From contig JNJQ01000009.1 of the NCBI GenBank assembly GCA_000701725.1, positions 1 through 64,000 on the forward strand: DNA of 64,000 nucleotides. The letters run 5' to 3'. Shown in pieces: positions 16,866 to 25,269 of the stretch. Position numbers and translations under genes: made by a program. How positions within the stretch are numbered: the first letter of the stretch is position 1; every line of letters begins with the position of its first letter. The notes under the pieces are model-generated. The model ran no database searches. It was not told the DNA's origin and worked only from the letters and a program-made list of their open reading frames with translations. This DNA is from Erysipelotrichaceae bacterium NK3D112 (lineage in GTDB: Bacteria > Bacillota_I > Bacilli_A > Erysipelotrichales > Erysipelotrichaceae).

Positions 16866-17504
16866 TCAGCCCTTGAGCTTCTTTACAAGCTCAGCCAGTG
16901 CTTCATCCTTGCAGTCACGGAAGAAATATTCATCGAAATTCTTACCGGCGAATGCGCCTTTGACAAGTTCCGGATCCAGATCGTTCAGAATGTCAGCCAG
17001 CGGTCTGAAGGCAGCTGCTCTGACACCGTCGAGGATCTTCTTGTTTCTCTGTTCGGGAACCACGCGCTCTTTCGGATAGCCGCCGCCGAAAGGCTCAGAG
17101 AAGAGCTTTTCGAAGATGTATTCGAGATTGAGTTCTCCGCCCCAGCCGAAGTTGAGTGCGAACGGAAGGGAAATGGCATTTCCATCATTGATCTGAGCGA
17201 ATGTGTAGGCATCCAGCGGATGTTCAATGTGTCCGCAGATGACACCCGGGAAGGAATTGAGGGCGAGCATGGCGCCTTCACCTGTGCCGCAGCCTGTGAC
17301 CACAAAGTCAGCTGCGCCGGAGTTCAGCAATACCGCCGCGAGAATGCCGTTCTGCACATAAGTCAGCTGAGCCTCATCGTCTGCGCTGTACATGCCGTAG
17401 TTGACAACCTCATAGCCTTTGGTGTCCGCAACCTTGCGCAGGGCAGTCTCAATCAGACTGTTTTTTGCGGCCTGTGAGTTTTCATTGATCAGTGCGATTT
17501 TCAT
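16866..17504 (-). CDS. RpiB/LacA/LacB-family sugar-phosphate isomerase
   Basis: A 212-residue protein. The RpiB/LacAB fold covers residues 1-150, with the active-site Cys72 in VVTGCGTGEG and the phosphate/anion loop around it. The 60-residue C-terminal extension is longer than classical RpiB (about 145 residues). Family members interconvert aldose and ketose phosphates (ribose-5-P/ribulose-5-P or galactose-6-P/tagatose-6-P). The extended subfamily is often annotated only at family level. It is monocistronic with a terminator downstream. The start is at ATG 17504, with an AAAGAAAGAGAGA purine tract upstream rather than a clean SD. Confidence 0.8.
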   Translation of the reverse strand: MKIALINENSQAAKNSLIETALRKVADTKGYEVVNYGMYSADDEAQLTYVQNGILAAVLLNSGAADFVVTGCGTGEGAMLALNSFPGVICGHIEHPLDAYTFAQINDGNAISLPFALNFGWGGELNLEYIFEKLFSEPFGGGYPKERVVPEQRNKKILDGVRAAAFRPLADILNDLDPELVKGAFAGKNFDEYFFRDCKDEALAELVKKLKG

Positions 17505-17741
17505 ATTGTTTTTTCTCTCTTTCTTTCATCTTTATTATACGGATGAGAATATGTCTGTTTCAAAACAGTTTATGGACAATCCGGATCATCAGGACAATCA
17601 CAGCGTATCGTTTCATGTGTTTGGGCAGACTGTCTCATCCGGACTGCCGTCAGTGAATCCGCCAGCGCATCCTTAAGCGGATAGGGATGCTGTGCCGCCT
17701 TTTGAATCAATGCAAACCTGATTTTCCTGTATGTCATAACT

Positions 17742-19268
17742 TCACATCTGCGGAGCGAACAGTCTCAGCAGGGCAAGCATGAATTCGGCAAAAGGACCGA
17801 CTCTGCTTTCCTCGAGGCTGATCTGATTGCACTTTTCACAGGCCTCCAGGAAATCCTGTTTGATATCGGCGATCTTTTTGGATCCGAAGAGATATGTTCC
17901 GTTTTCAAAATGCAGGTACAGACTGCGGTAATCGAGATTGACAGTGCCGACAGTGGCGGCTTTGTCATCCGACACAAACACTTTGGAATGGACGAAACCG
18001 GGCACATATTCAAAGATCTTCACACCGCCCTGGATCAGCTGGGTGTAATAGGATCTTGTGATTCTCCATACAAGCTTCTTGTCGGGAATGCCGGGCGTCA
18101 TGATTCTCACATCCACGCCATGCTTTGCGGCGAGAATGAGCGCATTGATGAATTCCGTATCGATGATGAGATACGGTGTGTAGATGTAGCAGTAATCATT
18201 GGCCTGATTGAGAATGCCCATGTAGATGTTCTGGGCAGTGATTTCATCATCCAGCGGTGTTTCGCCATACGGGGCAATATATCCGTCCGCTTCCCCGGGC
18301 AGCGGCACCTCGGCGCGGAAGGCTTCGAAATTGACATCTTTGTCTTTGCTCAAAGCGTTCCAATGGGTCAGGAACATGACCGTATAAGACCATACCGCCT
18401 CACCCGTAATGCGGATGATATTGTCTTTCCAGTGACCGTGCTTGACCTTGACATTGATATATTCGTCAGCCAGATTGACACCGCCGCTGAAGGCGACTTT
18501 GCCGTCAATGACCATGATCTTGCGATGATCGCGGTGATTCATGATGATGCCGATAATCGGATTGATGCGGTTGAAGGAAATGCATTTGATGCCTTTTTCC
18601 TCAAGCGTTTCCGCATATTTCGCAGACAGTGTCATAAAGGAGCCGAGGTCATCATACATGACACGCACATCCAGACCGGCCTGCGCTTTCTGCTCAAGAA
18701 TATCAAGCATCGTATTCCACATCCGGCCTTCCTCGATGATGAAGTACTCAAGGAAGATAAATTTTTCCGCTGTTCTCATTTCCTCCAGCATGACCGGCCA
18801 GCCGGCTTCACCGAGTCCGTAATAATCAAACCCTGTGTTTCTGTAGAAGGGGAAGCCTGCCTCTTTGGAAATATAATGGAACTGTCCTCTTTCTTCAGGA
18901 TCGGATTCACTGAGTTCCTTCAGGACTTCCTCATCCTGATGATAGTATTTCTTTGCCTTGCCCGTGGAAACGATCAGGTTTTTATAGGTTCTTGAAGAGA
19001 GCATATTCGCACCCAGCAGCAGCCATAAAGCAGTGCCGGGAATCGGAAACATCATGATTCCGACAATCCACATCATGTCACTGGAAAGATGTCTGCTGTT
19101 TTTGATGATCATCAATACGATCACAACACTCAGAACGTGAAGCACGCCTTCGATCCATGCGGCCTGCTCACCAAACCATTTCATCAATGACCAGACGATG
19201 ATCACTTCCAGAACAGCCATCAATGCCATAAAGGTTGTCCGGCTGAAGATTTTCTGCAGTATTTTCAT
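17742..19268 (-). CDS. cls: Cardiolipin synthase (phospholipase D family)
   Basis: Condenses two phosphatidylglycerol molecules into cardiolipin at the membrane. The 508-residue protein has two N-terminal membrane helices (about 13-30 and 42-56, plus one near 65-90). Two HKD motifs follow: HRKIMVID (His248, Lys250, Asp255) and HSKVFVSD (His427, Lys429, Asp434). It ends in a hydrophobic C-terminus. The ATG at 19268 has an AAGGAGGAAG SD. It is monocistronic, and a TnpB remnant lies upstream on the other strand. The 237-bp gap downstream (17505-17741) shows no gene I can support. Confidence 0.93.
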   Translation of the reverse strand: MKILQKIFSRTTFMALMAVLEVIIVWSLMKWFGEQAAWIEGVLHVLSVVIVLMIIKNSRHLSSDMMWIVGIMMFPIPGTALWLLLGANMLSSRTYKNLIVSTGKAKKYYHQDEEVLKELSESDPEERGQFHYISKEAGFPFYRNTGFDYYGLGEAGWPVMLEEMRTAEKFIFLEYFIIEEGRMWNTMLDILEQKAQAGLDVRVMYDDLGSFMTLSAKYAETLEEKGIKCISFNRINPIIGIIMNHRDHRKIMVIDGKVAFSGGVNLADEYINVKVKHGHWKDNIIRITGEAVWSYTVMFLTHWNALSKDKDVNFEAFRAEVPLPGEADGYIAPYGETPLDDEITAQNIYMGILNQANDYCYIYTPYLIIDTEFINALILAAKHGVDVRIMTPGIPDKKLVWRITRSYYTQLIQGGVKIFEYVPGFVHSKVFVSDDKAATVGTVNLDYRSLYLHFENGTYLFGSKKIADIKQDFLEACEKCNQISLEESRVGPFAEFMLALLRLFAPQM

Positions 19269-19420
19269 GAACGCTTCCTCCTTTGGATGATTGAATTGAA
19301 AGAGAGTATGCACTCATTATAACAATCAGAATCGCTCAGTATTTCATAATTTGCCGCCATCGCTCAACAATGAAACAGATCATAATATACTAATTCCGTA
19401 TCAGGTGCTATGAAACACAA

Positions 19421-19930
19421 ATGCAGAATCACGGTGATGTCATTGTCTTTGAGTATCTTGACACAAAGGAAAAGAAGAGAGGATCAAGAAAGCAGAAGCT
19501 TGCCATGTGGAGACACAGGGATATCCAGAAGACAGCCGAGTCCTTAGCTCATAAATACGGCATGAGGATCTCTCATGTGAATGCATGGAACACATCAAAG
19601 CTTGCCCATGACGGCAGCGGAAATGTGAAACGAGGCAAAGCAGTGAAAGAAGGCACATCATACAATATGTGTCAGTTTGAAAGCGGAAAGATGTACAACT
19701 GTGATCTGAACGCAAGCTATAACATCGGCGCACGGTATTTCATCCGTGAGCTCTATAAAGAAACACCTGATCTTATGGCAGAAGTCCCTGGGATCGGGAG
19801 TGGAACCCGAAGGGTATTGGCTGATTTATGGCATATCGATGCCGTAATCAGCCGATATCCCGACATAAGTCTGGGTATTGTTAGTGATATCGGGTTGAAC
19901 AGGCTTTGTACTGTTTCAGCTGGGTATTAA
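19421..19930 (+). pseudogene. 5'-truncated TnpB (IS200/IS605-type OrfB) remnant
   Basis: Only the last 169 residues of a TnpB-related RNA-guided nuclease remain. VIVFEYLD (8-15) carries the RuvC-II Glu, and CDLNASYNIGARYF carries the RuvC-III Asp. The zinc-ribbon area reads WNTSKLAHDGSG...CQFESGKMYNC, missing the first CxxC pair, which is usual for one Firmicutes TnpB subgroup. The N-terminal wedge, RuvC-I Asp and the companion tnpA are absent, so the protein cannot be an active nuclease. The bases ahead (19330-19420) show no coding continuation of the domain. The 3' flank resembles the element's guide-RNA end (separate entry). Confidence 0.8.
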
Positions 19931-20021
19931 CCGTATCAGTATTCAGACGGAAGTCTTTGGCACCGCAGGTGCCTTGGAAGCCACGTCTATAGTGCATGGC
20001 ACTTAGGCGGGGAGAGTTCAC
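19931..20021 (+). ncRNA. Candidate omega-RNA (reRNA) 3' scaffold of the TnpB remnant
   Basis: Directly after the TnpB stop lies a structured segment: hairpin GGCACC-GCA-GGTGCC (19959-19973), then GGAAGCCACG...GGCACTTAGGCGGGGAG and a terminal GTTCAC ending at 20021. In IS605-type elements the omega-RNA spans the 3' end of tnpB and the right end, and the guide is the next sequence outward. By that rule the guide would start at 20022 (CAGCAGCATATCCCC). Assignment is by position and general resemblance only. Confidence 0.4.
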
Positions 20022-20111
20022 CAGCAGCATATCCCCCTACCGCTTCCTTTCACGCATGTGCAGACGCTCTTTTATTTTTCGTAAGTTCAAGAATGACACC
20101 TCATAAAAGAA

Positions 20112-20143
20112 AGAAGAGGGAAGGATTTTTTTCCTTCTTTCCC
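20112..20143 (-). terminator. Hairpin terminator after second MATE gene
   Basis: On the minus strand GAAGGA-AAAAAA-TCCTTC is followed by a pyrimidine tail CTTCTTTCTTTT. The stem is short, so the call is moderate. Confidence 0.5.
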
Positions 20144-20151
20144 GGATGTGT

Positions 20152-21486
20152 TCAGATCTGTTCCTCCATATGCTTCATATGAATCAGAACATAAGGAATT
20201 TCAAACAATAACATTGCCGTCCAGCCGATCCCGCTGGCAAAGGCAATGCTGCGGATGCCGGTTCTTGCGGCAAGCAGATAAGTGCCCAATGTGCGCAATG
20301 AGATCTGGATGAATGTGCAGAAGATCGTGACCGGAATTCTTCCCGCCCCGCGGCAGTATCCCTGGAAGCCGTTGGTCAGACCGGGCAGGGTGTAGATGAA
20401 GATCATGACGGAAAGATATGCCATTCCTTCCTGGATGACTTCGGCTGCCTCACTGCCTTTGACAAACAGGGAAAGCAGATATCTTCCCGAAAACAGGATC
20501 ACGATGCCGATGAAGATGCCGTAGGCGATCTCCATGGCAATGCCGGTGAAGAAGCCTCTGCGGATCCGCTCCGGTTTTTTCGCGCCTCTGTTCTGGGCGA
20601 TCAGGGTGGCGATGGAAGCGGCGATGGACTGTTCGGGAATCAATGCGAAGGAATCGATCCGGCTGACCGCGCTGAAGGCAGCGATGGTGGATACACCGAG
20701 CATGTTGACCTGCGACTGAATGAGAACTTTTCCGATCGGTTGCACCGCCTGCTGAAGCGCCGCCGGCAGACCGTAGCCCATGACTTTTTTCAGAATGGAG
20801 CGGTCGGTTGTCCATTCCTCTTTCCGGGGGACAAGCTCCTTCATTTCATTGAGCATGCAGCGGGCTGCCAGTGCCGCGGAGACAAGTTCCGCAAACACGG
20901 TGGTCAGGGCGCTGGTCACGATGCCAAGATGAAAGACACCCAGCAGAATCAGGTCGAGAATGATATTCATCACAGAACAGATTGCCAGAAAGCGAAGCGG
21001 CCGTTTGGAGTCACCGACACTTTTCATGGCTGCCGCTAATGCGTTATAAATAAAGGTAAAGGGAACCCCGAGAAAGGTGATCCGCATGTAGACTGTGCTC
21101 AATCCGTGAATTTCCGCGGGAACCGACAGCGCATCGCAGATCAAAGGGGTCAGAAGAATGCCGGGAATCATCACCGCAAAGCTCATGAGAATGCCGGCTT
21201 TCAGTATGGCGGACAGCGATTTGCGGAACGAGACCATATCCTTTGAACCGTAGCGCTCGCTCATGAAAACCCCGGCGCCGATACAAAGACCGGAAACACC
21301 GAGTATCACGAGATTCATGACCGGTGCCGCAATGCCTTCGGCGGCCAGCGCCTGTCTGCCGATGAACCTTCCGGCAATCATCGAGTCAGCCGCGTTGTAT
21401 GCCAGCTGAAGCCAGTTGGTCAGAATCAAAGGCAGCGCATAGCGCCATAAATGTGAAAACAGTGAACCTTCCGTCATGTCACGCAT
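20152..21486 (-). CDS. MATE-family efflux transporter
   Basis: A second MATE antiporter of 444 residues, only distantly similar to the one at 14005. It opens with LWRYALPLILTNWLQLAYNAADSMIAGRF, the typical first helix and loop, and has 12 predicted helices in two halves. It belongs to the DinF/NorM-like branch found in many gut Firmicutes. The start is ATG 21486, with GGAG at normal distance; an ATG three codons later is possible. No regulator is adjacent, so the substrate is unknown. Confidence 0.88.
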   Translation of the reverse strand: MRDMTEGSLFSHLWRYALPLILTNWLQLAYNAADSMIAGRFIGRQALAAEGIAAPVMNLVILGVSGLCIGAGVFMSERYGSKDMVSFRKSLSAILKAGILMSFAVMIPGILLTPLICDALSVPAEIHGLSTVYMRITFLGVPFTFIYNALAAAMKSVGDSKRPLRFLAICSVMNIILDLILLGVFHLGIVTSALTTVFAELVSAALAARCMLNEMKELVPRKEEWTTDRSILKKVMGYGLPAALQQAVQPIGKVLIQSQVNMLGVSTIAAFSAVSRIDSFALIPEQSIAASIATLIAQNRGAKKPERIRRGFFTGIAMEIAYGIFIGIVILFSGRYLLSLFVKGSEAAEVIQEGMAYLSVMIFIYTLPGLTNGFQGYCRGAGRIPVTIFCTFIQISLRTLGTYLLAARTGIRSIAFASGIGWTAMLLFEIPYVLIHMKHMEEQI

Positions 21487-21564
21487 AAGTGTGCTCCGTC
21501 ATATGTGAATCATCTTATCACTGAATACCATCGAAATGAAAAAAGACACCTGTGAAAGATGTCT

Positions 21565-22416
21565 TCAGAGTTTCTTTGCCCAGCTGACTCTTCCTTCGGG
21601 CATCGGCTTTTCATAGAAACGCGCGGTTTTGTCGCGGTTCGTGTCGTTCCATTTGTCGAAGCCTTCCGGACTGATATGGGTACCGTAGGTGCAGTCCTCA
21701 AACACACACAGGCCATAGTCGCGCCACGGTCTTGCCAGATAGATGGATTTTTCATTCACGCCTTCTGTGCAGGTGAATGCGCAGTTATGGAAACGGAATC
21801 CTTCCGTCTGGGAAAGCGGATGGGCGGGAGCGGCCGCATAGCCGGTATATCTTGCGTCATATACGGAACGGATTTCACAGTTTTCAAACAGTGTTTCACC
21901 GCAGCCGAAAATGAAATCGACAGTACCTTCAATCAGACAGTTTTCAAAATACTGGCGGCAGTATTTTTTCTGTCTGAGGTCATCCGTGAGGAAACCGTCA
22001 TAGCGTTCGATCAGATCATCGGGAAGGGGACCGAGGAAAAGCGTATCCTGGGTTGAGACAAGCCGGCAGTTTCTCATATGGAAGTCATCGCCATAAACCG
22101 TCAGGGCAACCTCCTGTCCTTTCGTTTCGGGATGTCCCGCATCATTGATGATGGTCAGATCCTCCATCGTGACGTGATCGCTGACCACTGCCACCGTCCA
22201 GGTGCGGAAAGTGTTGAACTCTTTTCCGTCATCGGCGATTTTCTGCGCATAGTCATCCCAGACGATTTTTGTCAGATCTCTTCCGGCCCCGCGGATGGTC
22301 AGGCCGGGTGTGCTGATCTTCAGTTTGAGCCGGAAAGTTCCCGGCGGAAGTTGAATAATTCCACCTGCTGGTGCATTCTCTAAATAATTTAATATGTCAA
22401 CAGATGATGTCGGCAT
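21565..22416 (-). CDS. Pectinesterase, carbohydrate esterase family 8, cytoplasmic
   Basis: Removes methyl esters from galacturonate residues of pectin fragments. The 283-residue right-handed beta-helix protein has TQDTLFLG (122-129, acid Asp124), GTVDFIFG (164-171, nucleophile Asp167) and YLARPWRDYG (226-235, substrate Arg). No signal peptide is present, so it should act on imported methylated oligogalacturonides rather than on polymer. It is divergent from the large pectin operon across 255 bp and has a strong GGAGGTGATT SD. On its strand a possible -10 TATACT lies at 22444-22449. Shared regulation with the operon is likely. Confidence 0.93.
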   Translation of the reverse strand: MPTSSVDILNYLENAPAGGIIQLPPGTFRLKLKISTPGLTIRGAGRDLTKIVWDDYAQKIADDGKEFNTFRTWTVAVVSDHVTMEDLTIINDAGHPETKGQEVALTVYGDDFHMRNCRLVSTQDTLFLGPLPDDLIERYDGFLTDDLRQKKYCRQYFENCLIEGTVDFIFGCGETLFENCEIRSVYDARYTGYAAAPAHPLSQTEGFRFHNCAFTCTEGVNEKSIYLARPWRDYGLCVFEDCTYGTHISPEGFDKWNDTNRDKTARFYEKPMPEGRVSWAKKL

Positions 22417-22625
22417 TTAATCACCTCCGTGAATTGCAGAATAAGTATAAATGATGTTGAGAATGAAAAATGGATGAAATCTTTTGAAATCAGAAATGTC
22501 CATGTTTTCGTTCATAACCTCCATGTACTTTACGGGGGGTGGGGCGATAATTAATTTAGTGAAATTTCCACAGCAGCAAAACTGTAAAAATCGAGGTTAA
22601 TTCCCGTTTTTATTAAGCAAAGCAA

Positions 22626-22639
22626 TGTAAGCGTTTACT
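22626..22639 (+). promoter_or_regulatory. cre-like operator upstream of the pectin operon
   Basis: TGTAAGCGTTTACT matches 13 of 14 positions of the CcpA cre consensus TGWNANCGNTNWCA. It lies 32 bases before the first gene of the block, where CcpA or another LacI-family protein would block transcription. A definite promoter upstream could not be fixed; AT-rich candidates lie at 22550-22620. Confidence 0.65.
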
Positions 22640-22671
22640 GAGCGGGAAAATAACCCAAAGGCGGGAAAGCG

Positions 22672-23262
22672 ATGAGAAGACAAAGGACATTTCAGGAATA
22701 CAGAATGATCGATCTTTCGATCTTCGCTTTCATGCTTGTGGTTTGTGAATTTTTAGCTGTCAAAGCGGCGGATTCATGGTTCCCGGGCACGCCTTATACA
22801 GTTTCAGTCGCTGCGGCGATCACCAGTATTGTTTATATGCGCTGGGGATGGTGGGGCTGTTTCCATGCTTTTTTCGCGGGGACAGTCTTTTGCGCATCTC
22901 ATGGCGCAGCTCTCTTTTCTTACTTTATATATTGCTTCGGAAATCTGTTTTCCGCCCTTGCGGTACCAATTCTGCTGAAGTACGGCAAGGAAAAAACACG
23001 GACCGGGATGTTCGGCCAGATCTTTCCGCTGCTGGTTCTTCTGCTGATGCAGTGCGGCAGAGCAATCGTGGCGCTGATCACTGGCGCATCTCTTGCGAGT
23101 GTGACAGGTTTCTTCACAACCGACAGTATCTCGATGCTGTTCACGTTTGTGGTCATCTGGGTAGCCAGAAGGCTTGATGGCGTATATGAAGATCAGAAAC
23201 ATTACTTGCTTCGCCTTTCCGATAAGGAGAAAGCAGAAAAGGAGGTTCATTATGAAGGCTAA
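22672..23262 (+). CDS. Unrecognised integral membrane protein at head of pectin operon
   Basis: A 196-residue protein with about five or six predicted membrane helices (about 13-31, 42-60, 62-82, 84-100, 115-140, 145-163) and a charged C-terminal tail. I do not recognise a family with certainty. Its size and layout (short helices with a GWWG turn) recall ECF-transporter substrate-binding components, but no EcfA or EcfT partner is present. It is the first gene after the cre-like site. Its last 11 bases overlap the start of the first ABC permease, so the two are translationally coupled and it probably works with that importer. Confidence 0.7.
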   Translation: MRRQRTFQEYRMIDLSIFAFMLVVCEFLAVKAADSWFPGTPYTVSVAAAITSIVYMRWGWWGCFHAFFAGTVFCASHGAALFSYFIYCFGNLFSALAVPILLKYGKEKTRTGMFGQIFPLLVLLLMQCGRAIVALITGASLASVTGFFTTDSISMLFTFVVIWVARRLDGVYEDQKHYLLRLSDKEKAEKEVHYEG

Positions 23263-24307
23263 GGCGGCAGATTTTCTCATTTTAGACAAAGAAACAGGGG
23301 TGTACAAGGTTGACCCCGAACAGGCGGTCCGCGATGACGTCGAAAAGCATTACTGGAAACATGTACTGCTGACAATCGCGAAGGACTGGCGTCTGTATCT
23401 GATGCTGATCCCGATGCTGCTTGTATTCCTGTTTTGGCGTTACTTCCCGATGTACGAGCTCTTGGGCTGTTTCAAGGTATCGGACAACGTGCTTCCGGTA
23501 TCACAGCAGCTGTTCTCGGGATTCTCGTACTTCAAGCGTCTGCTGTTTGCAGGAGACGGCCTCTCCACTGACTTCTGGAGAGCGCTGAGAAACACATTCC
23601 TGCTCAGCTTCTATGGATTGTGCTTCGGTTTCCCGATTCCGATCATCCTGGCGTTGTTCTTCAACGAAGTTCGTTCCAACGGCGCAAGAAGCGTATTCCA
23701 GGTATTGACGTATCTGCCGAAGTTCATGTCCACCGTCGTCATGGCATCGCTCGTTACGATGCTTGTCAAGCAGGGTTCCCTGACAACAGGTATGGGTATT
23801 GTCAGTAAATTCCTGTCAAGTATTGGTCTGATCAGTTATGAATCGGCGAATGCGGGTCTTCTCAACAACCCTGCATACTTCCGTTCCATCTATCAGATCA
23901 GCGGCATCTGGGAAGGCGCAGGTTACGATTCCATCGTATTCTTCGCTGCTATCATCGCAATCTCACCGACCAGCTACGAGGCGGCACAGATTGACGGCGC
24001 GGACAAGTGGGCGCAGATGCGCTATGTTGTCCTGCCCTCCATTCTGTCAACCATCGTCATCATGCTGATCACGAGAATCGGTTCACTTCTGAATGTCGGT
24101 TATGAAAAAGTATTGCTGCTGTATAACGCAAAGACCTACGTCACTGCAGACGTCGTCTCCACCTTCGCTCACCGTAACGGTATGGGCACCGGCGCCGGAA
24201 CAGGTATTGCTGCTGCAGCGGAAATGATGAACAACGTGATCGGTATGCTGCTGGTTATCGGTGCGAATACGATTGCCCGCAAAGCATCCAACACATCACT
24301 CTACTAA
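23252..24307 (+). CDS. Sugar ABC transporter permease, LplB-like
   Basis: First permease of an Lpl-type (CUT1) importer for oligosaccharides, here probably oligogalacturonides. The 351-residue protein has a 50-residue cytoplasmic head, six helices and the EAA loop that contacts the ATPase, EAAQIDGADKWAQMRYVVLP (about 246-265). The start at 23252 has AAAGGAGG immediately upstream and overlaps the preceding gene by 11 bases. The second permease begins 15 bases after the stop. Confidence 0.92.
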   Translation: MKAKAADFLILDKETGVYKVDPEQAVRDDVEKHYWKHVLLTIAKDWRLYLMLIPMLLVFLFWRYFPMYELLGCFKVSDNVLPVSQQLFSGFSYFKRLLFAGDGLSTDFWRALRNTFLLSFYGLCFGFPIPIILALFFNEVRSNGARSVFQVLTYLPKFMSTVVMASLVTMLVKQGSLTTGMGIVSKFLSSIGLISYESANAGLLNNPAYFRSIYQISGIWEGAGYDSIVFFAAIIAISPTSYEAAQIDGADKWAQMRYVVLPSILSTIVIMLITRIGSLLNVGYEKVLLLYNAKTYVTADVVSTFAHRNGMGTGAGTGIAAAAEMMNNVIGMLLVIGANTIARKASNTSLY

Positions 24308-24322
24308 TCACAGGGGGCTTCA

Positions 24323-25213
24323 ATGAAAAGAAAACTTGAATTATCAGAACTGATTTTTAAGATTCTGAGCTACACAATGCTTTGCATTTTCGCTCTGTGC
24401 TGCCTGTATCCGTTCGTGTTCGCGGTCAGCGCCGCCATCAGCGGCAGATCCGCAGTAGAGTACGGTTCAGTTGTTCTGTTCCCGAAGGACATCCAGTTCG
24501 AGGCTTTCAAGAGAATGTTCGGCGACAACATGTTCTGGAATGCTTATTCCAACACATTGTTCCTGACATTGTTCGGTACTCTCTGGGCAATGTTCGTCGC
24601 TATTCTCGGTGCTTACGCATTATCCAAGAAGAGACTTCTCTTCAGAAAGTTCTTCAATTTCTTCCTGGTATTCACCATGTGGTTCTCTGCCGGTATCGTT
24701 CCGCAGTATCTGAACTACCTGGCTACCAAGGATGTATTCAACTCATTTGGCATCACGGATGACAAGTGGCTCGTCGTTATCGCCATGGGTATGGCGGCGA
24801 TGAACATCATCCTGCTGAGAAACGCCTTCGAAGGTGTTCCTTCAGAAATTGAAGAGGCTGCGATCGTTGACGGCGCAAGCGAGCTTCAGGTCCTCAAGCA
24901 GGTTTACCTGCCGATGACAAAATCAACAATTGCGACAGTCGCGCTGTTCTTCGGTATCTCCAGATGGAACGGTTACTTCTGGGCAAGACAGATGATTTCA
25001 AACCAGAATGAACATCCGCTGCAGGTATTTATCCGCCTGCGTCTGGAACAGTTCACTGACGCGGAACAGATGGCCGGCTGGAATCAGCCTTACGCATCTG
25101 ACTCGGTCATCTACGCATTGATCGTTTGCTCAATCGTACCGATTCTGATCATTTATCCGTTTATTCAGAAATACTTTGCAAAAGGTGTCAACGTGGGCGG
25201 TGTCAAGGAATAA
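24323..25213 (+). CDS. Sugar ABC transporter permease, LplC/YtcP-like
   Basis: Second permease of the importer, 296 residues, with six helices. The EAA loop is EIEEAAIVDGASELQVLKQ (about 177-195). It ends in the basic KYFAKGVNVGGVKE tail typical of this family. Lpl-type systems have no dedicated ATPase next to the permeases and use a shared MsmX-type one. Two such ATPases lie further down this block. Confidence 0.93.
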   Translation: MKRKLELSELIFKILSYTMLCIFALCCLYPFVFAVSAAISGRSAVEYGSVVLFPKDIQFEAFKRMFGDNMFWNAYSNTLFLTLFGTLWAMFVAILGAYALSKKRLLFRKFFNFFLVFTMWFSAGIVPQYLNYLATKDVFNSFGITDDKWLVVIAMGMAAMNIILLRNAFEGVPSEIEEAAIVDGASELQVLKQVYLPMTKSTIATVALFFGISRWNGYFWARQMISNQNEHPLQVFIRLRLEQFTDAEQMAGWNQPYASDSVIYALIVCSIVPILIIYPFIQKYFAKGVNVGGVKE

Positions 25214-25269
25214 TTCCTTCACACCTGCGTTAATAAGAACAATTAATAAAAATTCATAAGGAAGGGAAT

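Noticed and set aside
17505-17741. Possible small frame in the gap before cardiolipin synthase
   Set aside because: The only open frame starts inside the RpiB-like gene on the opposite strand, and there is no SD or codon pattern to support it.
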